DNA of 64,000 nucleotides, taken from the NCBI GenBank assembly GCA_025456345.1, contig JALOKU010000001.1, forward strand, positions 62,001 through 126,000. The letters are read 5' to 3'. Below, in pieces: positions 1 through 11,607 of this stretch (the stretch's first letter is position 1; each line of letters opens with the position of its first letter). Under the pieces are notes generated by a model. The model was not told the origin of the DNA. It ran no database searches and saw nothing but the letters and a program-made list of their open reading frames with translations. The translations under genes were made by a program, and so were the position numbers. Source of the DNA: Vicinamibacterales bacterium (GTDB taxonomy: Bacteria > Acidobacteriota > Vicinamibacteria > Vicinamibacterales > JAKQTR01).

Positions 1-1216
1 CGAGATGGGCAAGGTCCTCGAGGAAGCGCGCGGCGACGTCCAGGAAGCCATCGACATGGCGTTCTTCATGGCGGGCGAAGGCCGCCGCCAGCACGGCCAG
101 ACGGCGCCCTCCGAGCTGCGCGACAAGTTCGCGATGTCGATCCGGCAGCCGATCGGCGTGTGCGGCATCATCACGCCGTGGAACTTCCCGATGGCCATCC
201 CGTCGTGGAAAATCCTGCCCGCGCTCGTGTGCGGCGACACCGTGGTGCTGAAGCCGGCCACGCTCACGCCGCTGTCGGCGTGGAACTTCGTCAAGGTCCT
301 GGAGGACGCGGGGCTGCCGCCGGGCGTGCTCAACCTCGTGACCGGGGGCGGCGGCGACGTCGGCAACGCGCTGCTCGAGTCGCCGGTGGTCAGCGTCGTG
401 TCGTTCACGGGCTCGACCGAGGTCGGCCGCACGGTCAGCACGAAGGCGGCCCCGACCTTCAAGAAGGTCCACCTGGAAATGGGCGGGAAGAACATCATCG
501 TCGTCATGGACGATGCCGACCTGGCGCTGGCGGTTGACGGGTGCGTGTGGGGCGGGTTCGGGACAACGGGGCAGCGATGCACGGCGGCGAGCCGCGTGGC
601 CGTGCACCGGAAGGTCTACGAGGCGTTCGTGGACCAGTACGTCAGGCAGGTGCGGACGCTGAAGGTGGGCGACGGCCTCGACCCGAGCGTGCAGATGGGG
701 CCGTCGGTGAGCCGCGGCCAGGTCGAGACCGTGATGCACTACGTCGGCGTCGGCAGAGCCGAGGGCGCCACGCTGGCGTGCGGCGGGCACGCCCTGGACA
801 CGGGCGCGTACGCGAAGGGGTTCTTCCACGAGCCCACGGTGTTCACCGACGTGCACCCGCAGATGCGGATTGCGCAGGAAGAGATCTTCGGGCCGGTGGT
901 TTCGGTGATGCCGTTCGAGTCGTTCGAGGAGGCCGTTGCCATCGCCAACGGCGTCGAGTACGGGCTGTCGGCGTCGATCTACACGCGCGACATCAATCTC
1001 GCCTTCCGCGCGATGCGCGACCTGCACACGGGCCTTTTCTACGTGAACGCGCCGACGATTGGCGCCGAGATCCACCTGCCGTTCGGCGGCACGAAGAACA
1101 CCGGCAACGGGCACCGGGAGGCCGGCGAGGCCGCACTGGACGTGTTTTCCGAGTGGAAGTCGATCTACGTCGACTTCAGCGGCCGGCTGCAGCGCGCCCA
1201 GATCGACACGGAGTAG
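1..1216 (+). CDS. Aldehyde dehydrogenase family protein, 5'-truncated by window edge
   Basis: ORF open to the window start; [36 protein letters not shown] motifs typical of the ALDH superfamily. Confidence 0.93.
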   Translation, partial: EMGKVLEEARGDVQEAIDMAFFMAGEGRRQHGQTAPSELRDKFAMSIRQPIGVCGIITPWNFPMAIPSWKILPALVCGDTVVLKPATLTPLSAWNFVKVLEDAGLPPGVLNLVTGGGGDVGNALLESPVVSVVSFTGSTEVGRTVSTKAAPTFKKVHLEMGGKNIIVVMDDADLALAVDGCVWGGFGTTGQRCTAASRVAVHRKVYEAFVDQYVRQVRTLKVGDGLDPSVQMGPSVSRGQVETVMHYVGVGRAEGATLACGGHALDTGAYAKGFFHEPTVFTDVHPQMRIAQEEIFGPVVSVMPFESFEEAVAIANGVEYGLSASIYTRDINLAFRAMRDLHTGLFYVNAPTIGAEIHLPFGGTKNTGNGHREAGEAALDVFSEWKSIYVDFSGRLQRAQIDTE

Positions 1217-1224
1217 GAGACGCC

Positions 1225-1776
1225 ATGGAAGACCTGGTCCGTCAGCTGCTGGTTGAACTGGGCGAAGACCCGTCGCGCGAGGGCCTCGCCGCCACGCCGA
1301 GGCGTGTGGCGAAGTCGCTGAAGTTCCTCACGAGCGGGTACGACGCCGACGTGGACGAAGTCATCAATCAGGCCCTCTTCACGGTCACCTACAGCGAGAT
1401 GGTGATCGTCAAGGACATCGACTTCTTCAGCCTGTGCGAACACCATCTCCTGCCGTTCTTCGGCAAGTGCCACGTGGCGTACATCCCGCGGAACAAGGTG
1501 ATCGGGCTCAGCAAGATTCCGCGCCTGGTGGACATCTTCGCCCGCCGGCTGCAGGTCCAGGAACGTCTCACGAGCCAGATCGCCGAGACGATCCGGGACA
1601 AGATCGACCCGCTGGGCGTGGCCGTGGTCATGGAGGCCACGCACCTGTGCATGTCGATGCGCGGCGTCGAGAAGCAGCGCTCGTTCGCCGTGACCAGCTC
1701 GATGCTCGGCGCGTTCCGGGACCGCGACCGGACCCGCGCGGAGTTCCTCGAGCTCATCCGGCTCCGGCACGCCTGA
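1225..1776 (+). CDS. folE: GTP cyclohydrolase I
   Basis: [18 protein letters not shown]...[32 protein letters not shown] at 1225 inside the longer ORF 541..1776. Confidence 0.95.
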   Translation: MEDLVRQLLVELGEDPSREGLAATPRRVAKSLKFLTSGYDADVDEVINQALFTVTYSEMVIVKDIDFFSLCEHHLLPFFGKCHVAYIPRNKVIGLSKIPRLVDIFARRLQVQERLTSQIAETIRDKIDPLGVAVVMEATHLCMSMRGVEKQRSFAVTSSMLGAFRDRDRTRAEFLELIRLRHA

Positions 1777-1833
1777 CGGGCGCGCCGCCACCGCGCCCGT
1801 GCCGGCCCTCGTGCCGCTGGTATACTGCAAGCG

Positions 1834-2541
1834 ATGCGCCGAGTTCTCCTGTCTCTGCTCCTCGTGGGGTGCCTCGCGCCGGCCCGGGCCGGCGCGCAGA
1901 CCCGCACGACCACCCGCAAGCCTGCGCCGCCACCGCCGGCGATGAAGATCGCACCCGCCGAGGTCGACTGCCCGTCGCCTCTCGGCAGCGGCGTCAACAC
2001 GAAGCGCGTCTTCTGCGACGTGCCGATCGGACGGACGCCGGCCGACGGCATCACGATCACCATTCCGCCCCACAAGGGCACGACGGTGCTGACCTTCGAC
2101 CTCCACAACCGGATGACGTATTCGGAGGACCTGGTGCGCGCGGGCAGGGCGTTCGCACGCCTCACGGCCACCATCGGCGTGATGACGATGGACAACACCC
2201 TGATTACACGGGCGGTCGTCCAGAACGAGTTCCGGACGGCAGCCGACCTGTTCGATCGGATCAGCGGGGGAGCCGGGCCAGGCGGGCTGAAGGCGGTGGC
2301 CCCGACCGGCCAGGAGGCCATCCGCGTCGAGTTGCCCGCCGACCTCCTGCAGGTATCTGTGCTGGGAGAGAAGCTGGCGGCGAGGCGCGCGGACGCCGAC
2401 GAGATGTTCACCGGCCCGGGGCGGCCTATCGCCCTCATCAGCAACGTGATGGTGGAGTACCTGCCCGGCGCGCCGGCGAAGGCGCCCGCCAAGAAGGCGC
2501 CGGCAAAGGCGCCCGCGAAGAAGGCGCCCGCGAAGAAGTAG
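1834..2541 (+). CDS. Secreted hypothetical protein with C-terminal Lys/Ala/Pro repeats
   Basis: N-terminal signal peptide (MRRVLLSLLLVGCLAPARAGAQ) and tail PAKAPAKKAPAKAPAKKAPAKK; TATACT 7 nt upstream of ATG. Confidence 0.7.
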   Translation: MRRVLLSLLLVGCLAPARAGAQTRTTTRKPAPPPPAMKIAPAEVDCPSPLGSGVNTKRVFCDVPIGRTPADGITITIPPHKGTTVLTFDLHNRMTYSEDLVRAGRAFARLTATIGVMTMDNTLITRAVVQNEFRTAADLFDRISGGAGPGGLKAVAPTGQEAIRVELPADLLQVSVLGEKLAARRADADEMFTGPGRPIALISNVMVEYLPGAPAKAPAKKAPAKAPAKKAPAKK

Positions 2542-2579
2542 AAGCCAGAAGAAGACAGAAGACAGAAGCCAGAATGGCG
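2541..2579. repeat. Purine-rich heptamer-type repeat (GAAGCCA / ACAGAAG / CCAGAAT units)
   Basis: gaagccagaagaagacagaagacagaagccagaatggcg begins at the last base of the stop codon (2539-2541). Confidence 0.75.
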
Positions 2580-2589
2580 TACGCGATTC

Positions 2590-2620
2590 GGGCCCGGCGA
2601 GGGGACGCCTCACCGGGCCC
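2590..2620. terminator. Hairpin between convergent genes (12-bp arms, one mismatch, 7-nt loop)
   Basis: gggcccggcgag-gggacgc-ctcaccgggccc. Confidence 0.6.
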
Positions 2621-2636
2621 GTGTTGAACCAGCGCC

Positions 2637-2649
2637 TAGCGCCTCGTCC

Positions 2650-2657
<8 letters not shown>
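2637..2657. repeat. Heptamer array TAGCGCC TCGTCCC TAGCCCC
   Basis: Three units in strict 7-bp phase; the stop codon of the minus-strand gene (2650-2652) lies inside the array. Confidence 0.75.
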
Positions 2658-4743
<2,086 letters not shown>

Positions 4744-5007
4744 TCCAGTCTCCTTGAGATGGGGCGCAGAACACCCGGCAGACCGAACTCACCTCGCCGG
4801 GCCACGCCCGTGCCGACGGCTCGCCTGTGGGATGTAGTCGTCAGAATATCGGCTAAGTTGCTGAAAATGATGGGGTTTCCGGCGAGCTGGCCGAAACCGG
4901 ACCTGAGTGGGCAAATTGTTATCTGTTTGGTCGGAATCTCGGTTCACCCCTCGGCCGCCTGCCCCCGGGACTGCCGTCCGGCCCCGCCGCGGCGCTATGA
5001 TGACGGG

Positions 5008-6003
5008 ATGTCCTACTGCGATTGCGACATCCTGATCGTGGGAGCCGGCCCCGCCGGCCTGGCGGCGGCCATCGCCGCGAAGCGGGAGGGCCTCAGCGCC
5101 CTCATCCTCGACAAAGGCGGCCTGGTCGAGGGCATTTACCGGTTCCCCCGGAACATGGTGTTCTTCACAACGCCGGAGCTGCTCGAAATCGGCGGCCTGC
5201 CGTTTGTGACGCCCTACGAAAAGCCCACGCGGATGGAGGCCCTCCGGTACTACCGGCGCGTGGCGGATACCTTCAACCTGGCAATCGCGATCGACGAGGA
5301 GGTTGTCGGCGTGCGGCGCGAACCGGACGGAGAGGGCGTGTCCTTTGTGCTCGACGTCAAGACACGAAGCGGCGGCACGCGCACGCGCCGCGGGCGGGCC
5401 GTGGTGCTCGCCACCGGCTACTACGACCAGCCCAACCTGCTCGGCGTGCCGGGGGAAGACCTGCCGCACGTCTCCCACTACTACTCCGAGGCTCACCCCT
5501 TCTACCGCCGTCCCGTTGTCGTCGTCGGCGGCAAGAACTCCGCCGCGGAGGCGGCCCTGGACCTCTATCGGGCCGGCGCGCACGTGACGCTCGTGCACCG
5601 TGATGCGGTGCTGGGAGACTCGATCAAGTACTGGGTGAAGCCGGACATCGAGAACCGGATCGCGGAAGGCTCCGTCCCCGCGTTGTTCGGCATGAGCGTG
5701 CAGCGCATCACCCCGACGTTGGTGCACGTGGCAGGCCCGGGTGGGGCGGCCGAACTCCCGGCCGACGGCGTGTTCCTGCTGACGGGCTACCACCCCGACT
5801 GGACGCTGCTCGAGCGGGCGGGCGTGGTGATCGATCCGACGGGGCCTGTCGCGCGCTACGATCCAGAGACCTGCGAAACCGACGTGCCCAACCTGTTCCT
5901 CGCCGGCGGCGTGGTGTCGGGCCGGACGGCCGCGCCGGTCTTCATCGAAAACGGCAGGATGCACGGCGAGCGCATTGCGCGCGTCCTGCGGACGCGCGCG
6001 TAA
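5008..6003 (+). CDS. YpdA-like NAD(P)/FAD-dependent oxidoreductase (putative bacillithiol disulfide reductase family)
   Basis: DILIVGAGPAGLAAAIAAKREGLSALILDKGGLVEGIYRFPRNMVFFTTPELLEIGG and second Rossmann motif VVVVGGKNSAAEAALDL; ATG 5008 inside the longer ORF. Confidence 0.85.
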   Translation: MSYCDCDILIVGAGPAGLAAAIAAKREGLSALILDKGGLVEGIYRFPRNMVFFTTPELLEIGGLPFVTPYEKPTRMEALRYYRRVADTFNLAIAIDEEVVGVRREPDGEGVSFVLDVKTRSGGTRTRRGRAVVLATGYYDQPNLLGVPGEDLPHVSHYYSEAHPFYRRPVVVVGGKNSAAEAALDLYRAGAHVTLVHRDAVLGDSIKYWVKPDIENRIAEGSVPALFGMSVQRITPTLVHVAGPGGAAELPADGVFLLTGYHPDWTLLERAGVVIDPTGPVARYDPETCETDVPNLFLAGGVVSGRTAAPVFIENGRMHGERIARVLRTRA

Positions 6004-6040
6004 GGCAGGCCCGGCCGGGCCTGGTTCGCTGCCGCAGGCC

Positions 6041-7669
6041 TCACCGGGGCGATGAAGCCGCGGGGGCTCCCGCCGTCCGCCCGACGACGTAGTCGTCCAG
6101 GATGTCCAGGATGAGCCGGTCCAGCGACGCGACGTCTTTCGTGTCGAGCAACATGCCCACGAGCGAGCGCAGGAACGGATCGTCTCGATCCGAGAGGCGC
6201 GCCAGCCTGCCCGACTCGGCGTCCCAGTGCAGCGCAACGACGGGCGGTCGCGCGGCGTCGTCGAGCCACTCCCGGATGGCCTGCCGTGTGTACGGCTCCC
6301 AGAGGGCCGCCGGACAGCAGTGAATCGACGAGTGGGAGATGACGGACACCCGCTTCGTGAGGTCGAGATCGACGAACGGTGGGCGGATGGCGTGCGGCAG
6401 GGCGAAGTCCCAGCTGCGCCGCGGTGGGCCAGCAAGGATGAGCGTGCCGGGGGGGGCGGCGAGGGCTTCCCGTTCGATGTCCAGCACGGCAGCGCGGGAC
6501 ACAGACGTGCGCACCCCCCACAGACGGATGTCCCGGCTGAGCAGCACAGCATAGGCAAGCAGGACCGCGCACGCGAGCCCGATGCCGACGCGACGCACCG
6601 CCGGCTCCGGGCGCGCGCGCCAGAACACGTCGAGGCCGATGCCGAGGAGTATTGCGTAGCCGGCCGAAGCCAGGTACATGTGCCGCGGGGATGCGTAGCC
6701 GGCCACGATGGTCGGCGCCACGGCGAGTCCGATCCAGACGCCGGAGAAGTACGCGACGGTCCGCCATGTCCCACGGCCGTCACGATGTCCGAACACGCGG
6801 TGGACCGCGTAGACGAGGGCGCCCGCCATCGCCACGCGGCCCGCGAACAGCGGTTCCGGCACGTTCAGGCCGGGCTCTCCGAAGACCATCCGCCTGACGT
6901 GCGTCGAGAGGTCGATGAGAAACAGCCGGACCCGCTCCGCGGTGAGGGTGCTCTCGCGTGCCGCCTCGCCGAAGAGCGCGAGTCGAAGAGCGAGGAACCC
7001 GGCCGTCATGAAGGCGAACGGCACGTACGGCCGCACCCACCCCCACGAGAGGCTGGGCCGGCGGCCGAGCAGCATCCAGTCGGCCAGCACGAGGGCTGGC
7101 AGGAGCGTGACGGTGTTCTGCTTGGTGAACAGCGCGACGAAGAACCAGGCGGCGGACCACCAATAGAGGGCGACCCGGCACCCGGCTCGCCATCGTATGT
7201 ACAGCAGGAACGACGCCATGTAGAAACACGCCGGCATGGAGTCGACACGCCCGGTGACCCAGGCCACCGACTCGGTCTGCATGGGCAGAACGGCGAACAC
7301 GAGCCCGGCAAACGCGGCCGGCCCGAGCGACAGCCCCGCGGCGGCCTCCGCGATGGCGAAGACCAGCCACGCATTGGCGGCGTGGAAGAGCACGTTGATC
7401 ACGTGGTTCGCCTGGGGCGACGAGGGCCCGAAGATGCCGGCGATCTGGTAGGTCAGGGCAGGAAAGGGCCGGACCTCGTCCGGCACGTAGCCCCAGATGT
7501 CTTCCGTCCACGGCATCGTGAACCAGCGGGGGAAGTAGCCCGCGGGCTTCGACGAGAGGAGGCCGACCACGCCGAAGTCGTCCTGCGCGAAGTAGTCGTT
7601 CAGGGTGGGCAGGTACGGCAGAACGGCCGCCAGCACGATGAGGGTGATCGCCAGGCGCCTCGCGGTCAT
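6041..7669 (-). CDS. Polytopic membrane protein, GT-C glycosyltransferase-like
   Basis: Many hydrophobic segments; early DDFGVVG motif; cluster with GT2 and sugar epimerase. Confidence 0.6.
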   Translation of the reverse strand: MTARRLAITLIVLAAVLPYLPTLNDYFAQDDFGVVGLLSSKPAGYFPRWFTMPWTEDIWGYVPDEVRPFPALTYQIAGIFGPSSPQANHVINVLFHAANAWLVFAIAEAAAGLSLGPAAFAGLVFAVLPMQTESVAWVTGRVDSMPACFYMASFLLYIRWRAGCRVALYWWSAAWFFVALFTKQNTVTLLPALVLADWMLLGRRPSLSWGWVRPYVPFAFMTAGFLALRLALFGEAARESTLTAERVRLFLIDLSTHVRRMVFGEPGLNVPEPLFAGRVAMAGALVYAVHRVFGHRDGRGTWRTVAYFSGVWIGLAVAPTIVAGYASPRHMYLASAGYAILLGIGLDVFWRARPEPAVRRVGIGLACAVLLAYAVLLSRDIRLWGVRTSVSRAAVLDIEREALAAPPGTLILAGPPRRSWDFALPHAIRPPFVDLDLTKRVSVISHSSIHCCPAALWEPYTRQAIREWLDDAARPPVVALHWDAESGRLARLSDRDDPFLRSLVGMLLDTKDVASLDRLILDILDDYVVGRTAGAPAASSPR

Positions 7670-8370
7670 GACGTGAGCCGGTGCCTGACGATGAGCGCGA
7701 TCATGCGGGTGCCGGTCTTGACCGCGCCCGCCAGGGTTCCCGTGATCTTGGATTCGCCGACCCGTCCCCGGTAGTTGACGGGGACCTCGATGACGCGCAG
7801 TCTCGCCTTAAGGGCGAGAATCAGCATCTCCGGCAGGAAGTGCGAGCCGCCGACCGTCAGGCGCTCGCGGATGACGAGGAAGGCTCCGCGATGGACCAGA
7901 CGCAGCGTGCAGCCGCAGTCGGTCAGCGAAGGGCCGTCGTGCAGCACCTGGAGCAGCTTGGCGACGACGAGGTTGCCGACGCGCAGGAACCAGCCCATGT
8001 TGGCCTGCTCCCAGATCAGCTCGCGCGTGGTCCGCGTGCCGCACACCATGTCGAAATCGTCGGAGTACGCCAGCAGTTTCAGCACGTCGCGGCCCACGAA
8101 GGTGCCGTCCGGCTCGGCGAGGATGACGAGGTCGCCGGACGCCTCGCGCAGGCCTCTCTGCAGCGCGTGCCCGTAGCCCTGCTTGGCTTCCGTGACGACC
8201 CGAGCCGCGGTCAGCCCGGCTTCGCGGGCGGTCGCGTCCCTGGAGTTGTTGTCGACGACGATGACCTCGTCGACGACGCCGGAGGAGAAGAAGTCCTCGA
8301 CCGCGCGGCGAATATGGCTTTCCTCGTTGTAGGCGGGGAACACGACGCTGACGCGCTTGTCACCGAACAT
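7666..8370 (-). CDS. Family 2 glycosyltransferase
   Basis: VSVVFPAYNEESHIRRAVEDFF...EVIVVDNNSRDATAREAG...GYGHALQRGL...EPDGTF; ATG at 8370. Confidence 0.88.
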   Translation of the reverse strand: MFGDKRVSVVFPAYNEESHIRRAVEDFFSSGVVDEVIVVDNNSRDATAREAGLTAARVVTEAKQGYGHALQRGLREASGDLVILAEPDGTFVGRDVLKLLAYSDDFDMVCGTRTTRELIWEQANMGWFLRVGNLVVAKLLQVLHDGPSLTDCGCTLRLVHRGAFLVIRERLTVGGSHFLPEMLILALKARLRVIEVPVNYRGRVGESKITGTLAGAVKTGTRMIALIVRHRLTS

Positions 8371-9010
8371 GCGACGGGCCTTTCGACGCGACGACCAGCA
8401 TCTGCCCGGCCCCCGGCCTGCAGGGGCTCCGCAGGTACGCCGCCACGAGCCAGCCGGCGGCTGGGAGGCGTCTGCCCTGCATCGAGTACGGCAGGATTCC
8501 CGGCACAACGCGTTCGATGGCGAAGCCGTGGGCCCGCAGCAGCGCCGGCAACGAGACGTCGGTGAACACGGTGCGGTGCGTGTAGTCGTCGAAATAGGAT
8601 CGCCATGCCAGCCGGAAGTTCGGCTGGATGAGAATCACACGCCCTCCCGGTTTCAGCAGGTCCCAGACGCCCGCAACAACCTCCGCCGAGACGTCGGGAG
8701 TGAAATGCTCGAGCAGGTTGGAGGCCAGCACGACGTCGAAGGCCTCGCCGCCGAGCGCCGCGAGCTCGCGGCCGACATCCAACACCTTCGCCTCGACGCC
8801 CGGCGCCGCGTGGCGCCTCACGTCCGGCCAGATGTCGGCCGCGACGCGCCGCCGGGCTTCTACGTGGTTGATCCAATGGCAGTAGCCGGCGCCCAACTCC
8901 GCCACCTCGGCGCTGGCTGGCACGTACGGCGCCAGGTAGCGTGCGATCGCCCGCCAGACGGCCTCGCGGGCGGGGTGCTCGGCGAAATGCGCGTCGTGAT
9001 AGGCCGTCAT
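8360..9010 (-). CDS. Class I SAM-dependent methyltransferase
   Basis: AEVAELGAGYCHWINHV...DVVLASNLLEHFTPD...LLKPGGRVILIQPNFR; overlaps neighbours at both ends. Confidence 0.85.
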   Translation of the reverse strand: MTAYHDAHFAEHPAREAVWRAIARYLAPYVPASAEVAELGAGYCHWINHVEARRRVAADIWPDVRRHAAPGVEAKVLDVGRELAALGGEAFDVVLASNLLEHFTPDVSAEVVAGVWDLLKPGGRVILIQPNFRLAWRSYFDDYTHRTVFTDVSLPALLRAHGFAIERVVPGILPYSMQGRRLPAAGWLVAAYLRSPCRPGAGQMLVVASKGPSHVR

Positions 9011-10005
9011 CCGCGGCGCCACGATTCCGGGAGGTGTCGTTCGATTTCGAGGTGCTCGAACGGGGTGCCCGCGCGCGCCCCCCAGGCGCGCGCCCAGCCG
9101 GCCATGGCGGCAAGCCCGTCGGCGAGGGGCGTTTCGGGCCGGTCGCCGAACACCCGGCGGAGCTTGCCGTGCGCCGCGTGGATGTGCGCAACCTCTCGCC
9201 GCGGCGCCAGATGCACGACCGTGCGCGCGGTGCCCATCGCGGCGGCGACGCGCCCGCACAGGTCGTTCAGCGAGACCGGCTCGTCCGATCCGACGTTGAA
9301 GACCTGATTCCTTGCGCCGGGGACATCGATCGCCTCTGCAATGACGGGCGCCACGTCGTCGATGTAGCTGAACGCTCGCGTCTGGGTACCTTCCCCGAAG
9401 ATCGTCATGGGGCGGCCCTGCAGCAGCTGGTTCATGAAGATCCCGACGACGTTGCGGTAGGGGTCGGCGATGTTCTGACGCGGGCCGTAGATGTTGTGGG
9501 GCCGGAACACGACGAAGTCGAGGCCGAACAGGTCGTGGGCCGACCGGAGGTCCAGTTCCACGGCGTACTTCGCAATGCCGTACGGATCCTCCGGCGCGGG
9601 CCTCACCTCCTCGGTGACCGGCAGCACCGGGCTCGCGCCGTAGACGGCGATCGACGAGGTGAACACGAAGGTGCGGACGCCGTGGTTGACCGACGCGTTC
9701 AGCAGGGTGACGCTGCCGAGGACGTTGTTCGAGTAATTGAACCGGCGGATGAAGTGGCTCAGGCCCTCGGCCGCGTACGCCGCCAGGTGAAAGACGTGAT
9801 CGAACGCCGACGCGGCAAACAAGGCGTCCACCAGCGTGGCATCGGCGACGTCGCCGGGCACGAACCGGGCGCCGCCCGGCACGTGCTCCCTGAACCCGCC
9901 GCTCAGGTCATCGAGCACGGTGACGTCATGCCCCCGGCGAATCAGCGCGTCGGCGACGTGGGACCCGACGAAGCCGGCCCCGCCTGTGACCAGTACCCTA
10001 CTCAT
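9007..10005 (-). CDS. NAD-dependent epimerase/dehydratase (SDR, UDP-sugar epimerase-like)
   Basis: RVLVTGGAGFVGSHVADALIRRGHDVTVLDDLSGG...PYGIAKYAVE. Confidence 0.92.
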   Translation of the reverse strand: MSRVLVTGGAGFVGSHVADALIRRGHDVTVLDDLSGGFREHVPGGARFVPGDVADATLVDALFAASAFDHVFHLAAYAAEGLSHFIRRFNYSNNVLGSVTLLNASVNHGVRTFVFTSSIAVYGASPVLPVTEEVRPAPEDPYGIAKYAVELDLRSAHDLFGLDFVVFRPHNIYGPRQNIADPYRNVVGIFMNQLLQGRPMTIFGEGTQTRAFSYIDDVAPVIAEAIDVPGARNQVFNVGSDEPVSLNDLCGRVAAAMGTARTVVHLAPRREVAHIHAAHGKLRRVFGDRPETPLADGLAAMAGWARAWGARAGTPFEHLEIERHLPESWRRG

Positions 10006-10045
10006 CAGGAGGGCTAGATTATCACGGGCCCGGGCGCTCCTGGAG

Positions 10046-10675
10046 TCAGTGCCGCAGCCCGCGGTCGGGTGCGTGGCTCCCTGACATTTCCTTCATCTCG
10101 AGCAGTTCGATGAGAGCGCCGCACCGGCGCGCCACGCCCTCCTGCTCGAGCAGCGCCTGCCGCTCGATGGGCTCGAGGTCGAGGTACTGGGCGAGCGCGT
10201 TGACCACTTCCTCGTCGGACAGGTTCGAGGGGAACGGCTGGTCCGGCGCGTCCGCGACGGCGGTCAGCAGCCGCTCGAGCTGGTGCCGCTGGCGCCGCAC
10301 GGTTTCGTGGTCCGCCGCCGTCATGCTCTCCTCGAAGTAGTCGACCGACGCCCGGCGGTACGTCCGCGCCGCGTCCTCCTCCCGCACGACCCGGAACTTC
10401 TCGACGCCGCGGAGCACGAGGTTGTAGCGCCCATCGCTCAGCTCTTCGATGTGTGAAATCAGGCCGACGCAGCCGACCGGGTAGATGGCCGGCCTGCCCG
10501 CGGTGTCGTGGTCCCAGCCGGGCCGGAGCAGGGAGATCCCGATGAGCCGGTCTGCGGCGAGGCAGTCCTTCACCATCTCACGGTAGCGGAGTTCGAAGAT
10601 GTGAAGGGGCAGGAACACCCCTGGGAACAGCACGACGTCCGGAAGGGGGAACACGGGGATCAGGGTGGTCAGCAT
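10046..10675 (-). CDS. LON peptidase substrate-binding domain protein
   Basis: LIPVFPLPDVVLFPGVFLPLHIFELRYREMVKDCL...IGISLLRPG; start ATG at 10675. Confidence 0.88.
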   Translation of the reverse strand: MLTTLIPVFPLPDVVLFPGVFLPLHIFELRYREMVKDCLAADRLIGISLLRPGWDHDTAGRPAIYPVGCVGLISHIEELSDGRYNLVLRGVEKFRVVREEDAARTYRRASVDYFEESMTAADHETVRRQRHQLERLLTAVADAPDQPFPSNLSDEEVVNALAQYLDLEPIERQALLEQEGVARRCGALIELLEMKEMSGSHAPDRGLRH

Positions 10676-10725
10676 CGGCTCGATCCTATTCTGCTGGATC
10701 GAGCGGGCCATGAGAAGATGAATCC

Positions 10726-11493
10726 ATGCGGCCCATGGTCTATGCGCATCGGGGCGGTGCGGCCCTGGCACCTGAGAACACGCTCGCGGCCTTCGACGCC
10801 GGGCTGGCCGCCGGTGCCGACGGGATCGAACTGGACGTCCGCCTGTCCCGCGACGGCGTGGCGGTGGTCATGCACGACCCCACGCTGGACCGGACCACGG
10901 ATGCCACCGGGCCGGTCGACGGGCGGACCGCGGCGGAACTGGCCGGGCTCGACGCGGGCTGCCGATTCGAGCGCGATGGCGCGTTCCCGTTCAAGGGCCG
11001 GAGCATCGGCGTGCCGTCCCTCAGGGACGTGCTCGATCGCCATCGCGGCACCGCGCTCATCGTCGAACTGAAGTCCGCAGACCCGCGCCTCGCGGCGGTC
11101 GTGGTGGGGGAGATTCACGCCGCCGGGGCGGTCTCCCGCGTGACGGTTGGCTCGTTCCAGCGAGGCGCGCTCGACGCCGTGCGATCGCTGGACCCGGCCA
11201 TCCGGACCGGGGCCGGCACAGAGGATGTGCGCAGCGGCCTGGACGGCGCCGGGGCCAGGCCGGTCTTCCACGCGTTCCAGGTGCCGGAGGTGTTCGCGGG
11301 TACGCGCGTCGTCACGCCGGAGTTCATCGCGAAGGCGCATGATGCCGGCGTCACGGTGGTGGTCTGGACCGTGAATCAGATGGACGACATGCGGCGCCTG
11401 CTCGACTGGGGCGTCGACGGCCTCATCACCGATCGGCCGGACACTGCGGTCCCGCTCGTGCGCGACTGGTACGGGCGGCGCGGGGGACAGTAG
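10726..11493 (+). CDS. Glycerophosphodiester phosphodiesterase
   Basis: VYAHRGGAALAPENTLAAFDAGLAAGADGIELDVRLSRDGVAVVMHDPTLDRTTDATG. Confidence 0.93.
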   Translation: MRPMVYAHRGGAALAPENTLAAFDAGLAAGADGIELDVRLSRDGVAVVMHDPTLDRTTDATGPVDGRTAAELAGLDAGCRFERDGAFPFKGRSIGVPSLRDVLDRHRGTALIVELKSADPRLAAVVVGEIHAAGAVSRVTVGSFQRGALDAVRSLDPAIRTGAGTEDVRSGLDGAGARPVFHAFQVPEVFAGTRVVTPEFIAKAHDAGVTVVVWTVNQMDDMRRLLDWGVDGLITDRPDTAVPLVRDWYGRRGGQ

Positions 11494-11607
11494 GAAGCCA
11501 GGAGGCAGAAGGCGGAAGCCAGCAGAGTCAGTAGACGAGGAATCCGCGGTTGCGCATCCTCTTATCCCTAGCCCCTAGCCCCTAGCCCCTAGCCCCTAGC
11601 CCCTAGC
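11493..11607. repeat. Composite heptamer element: GGAAGCC/AGGAGGC/AGAAGGC/GGAAGCC arm, conserved core, (CCCTAGC)x6
   Basis: Core gtagacgaggaatccgcggttgcgcatcctcttat at 11531-11565, then six perfect CCCTAGC units 11566-11607; shares core with 12920-12983. Confidence 0.9.
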
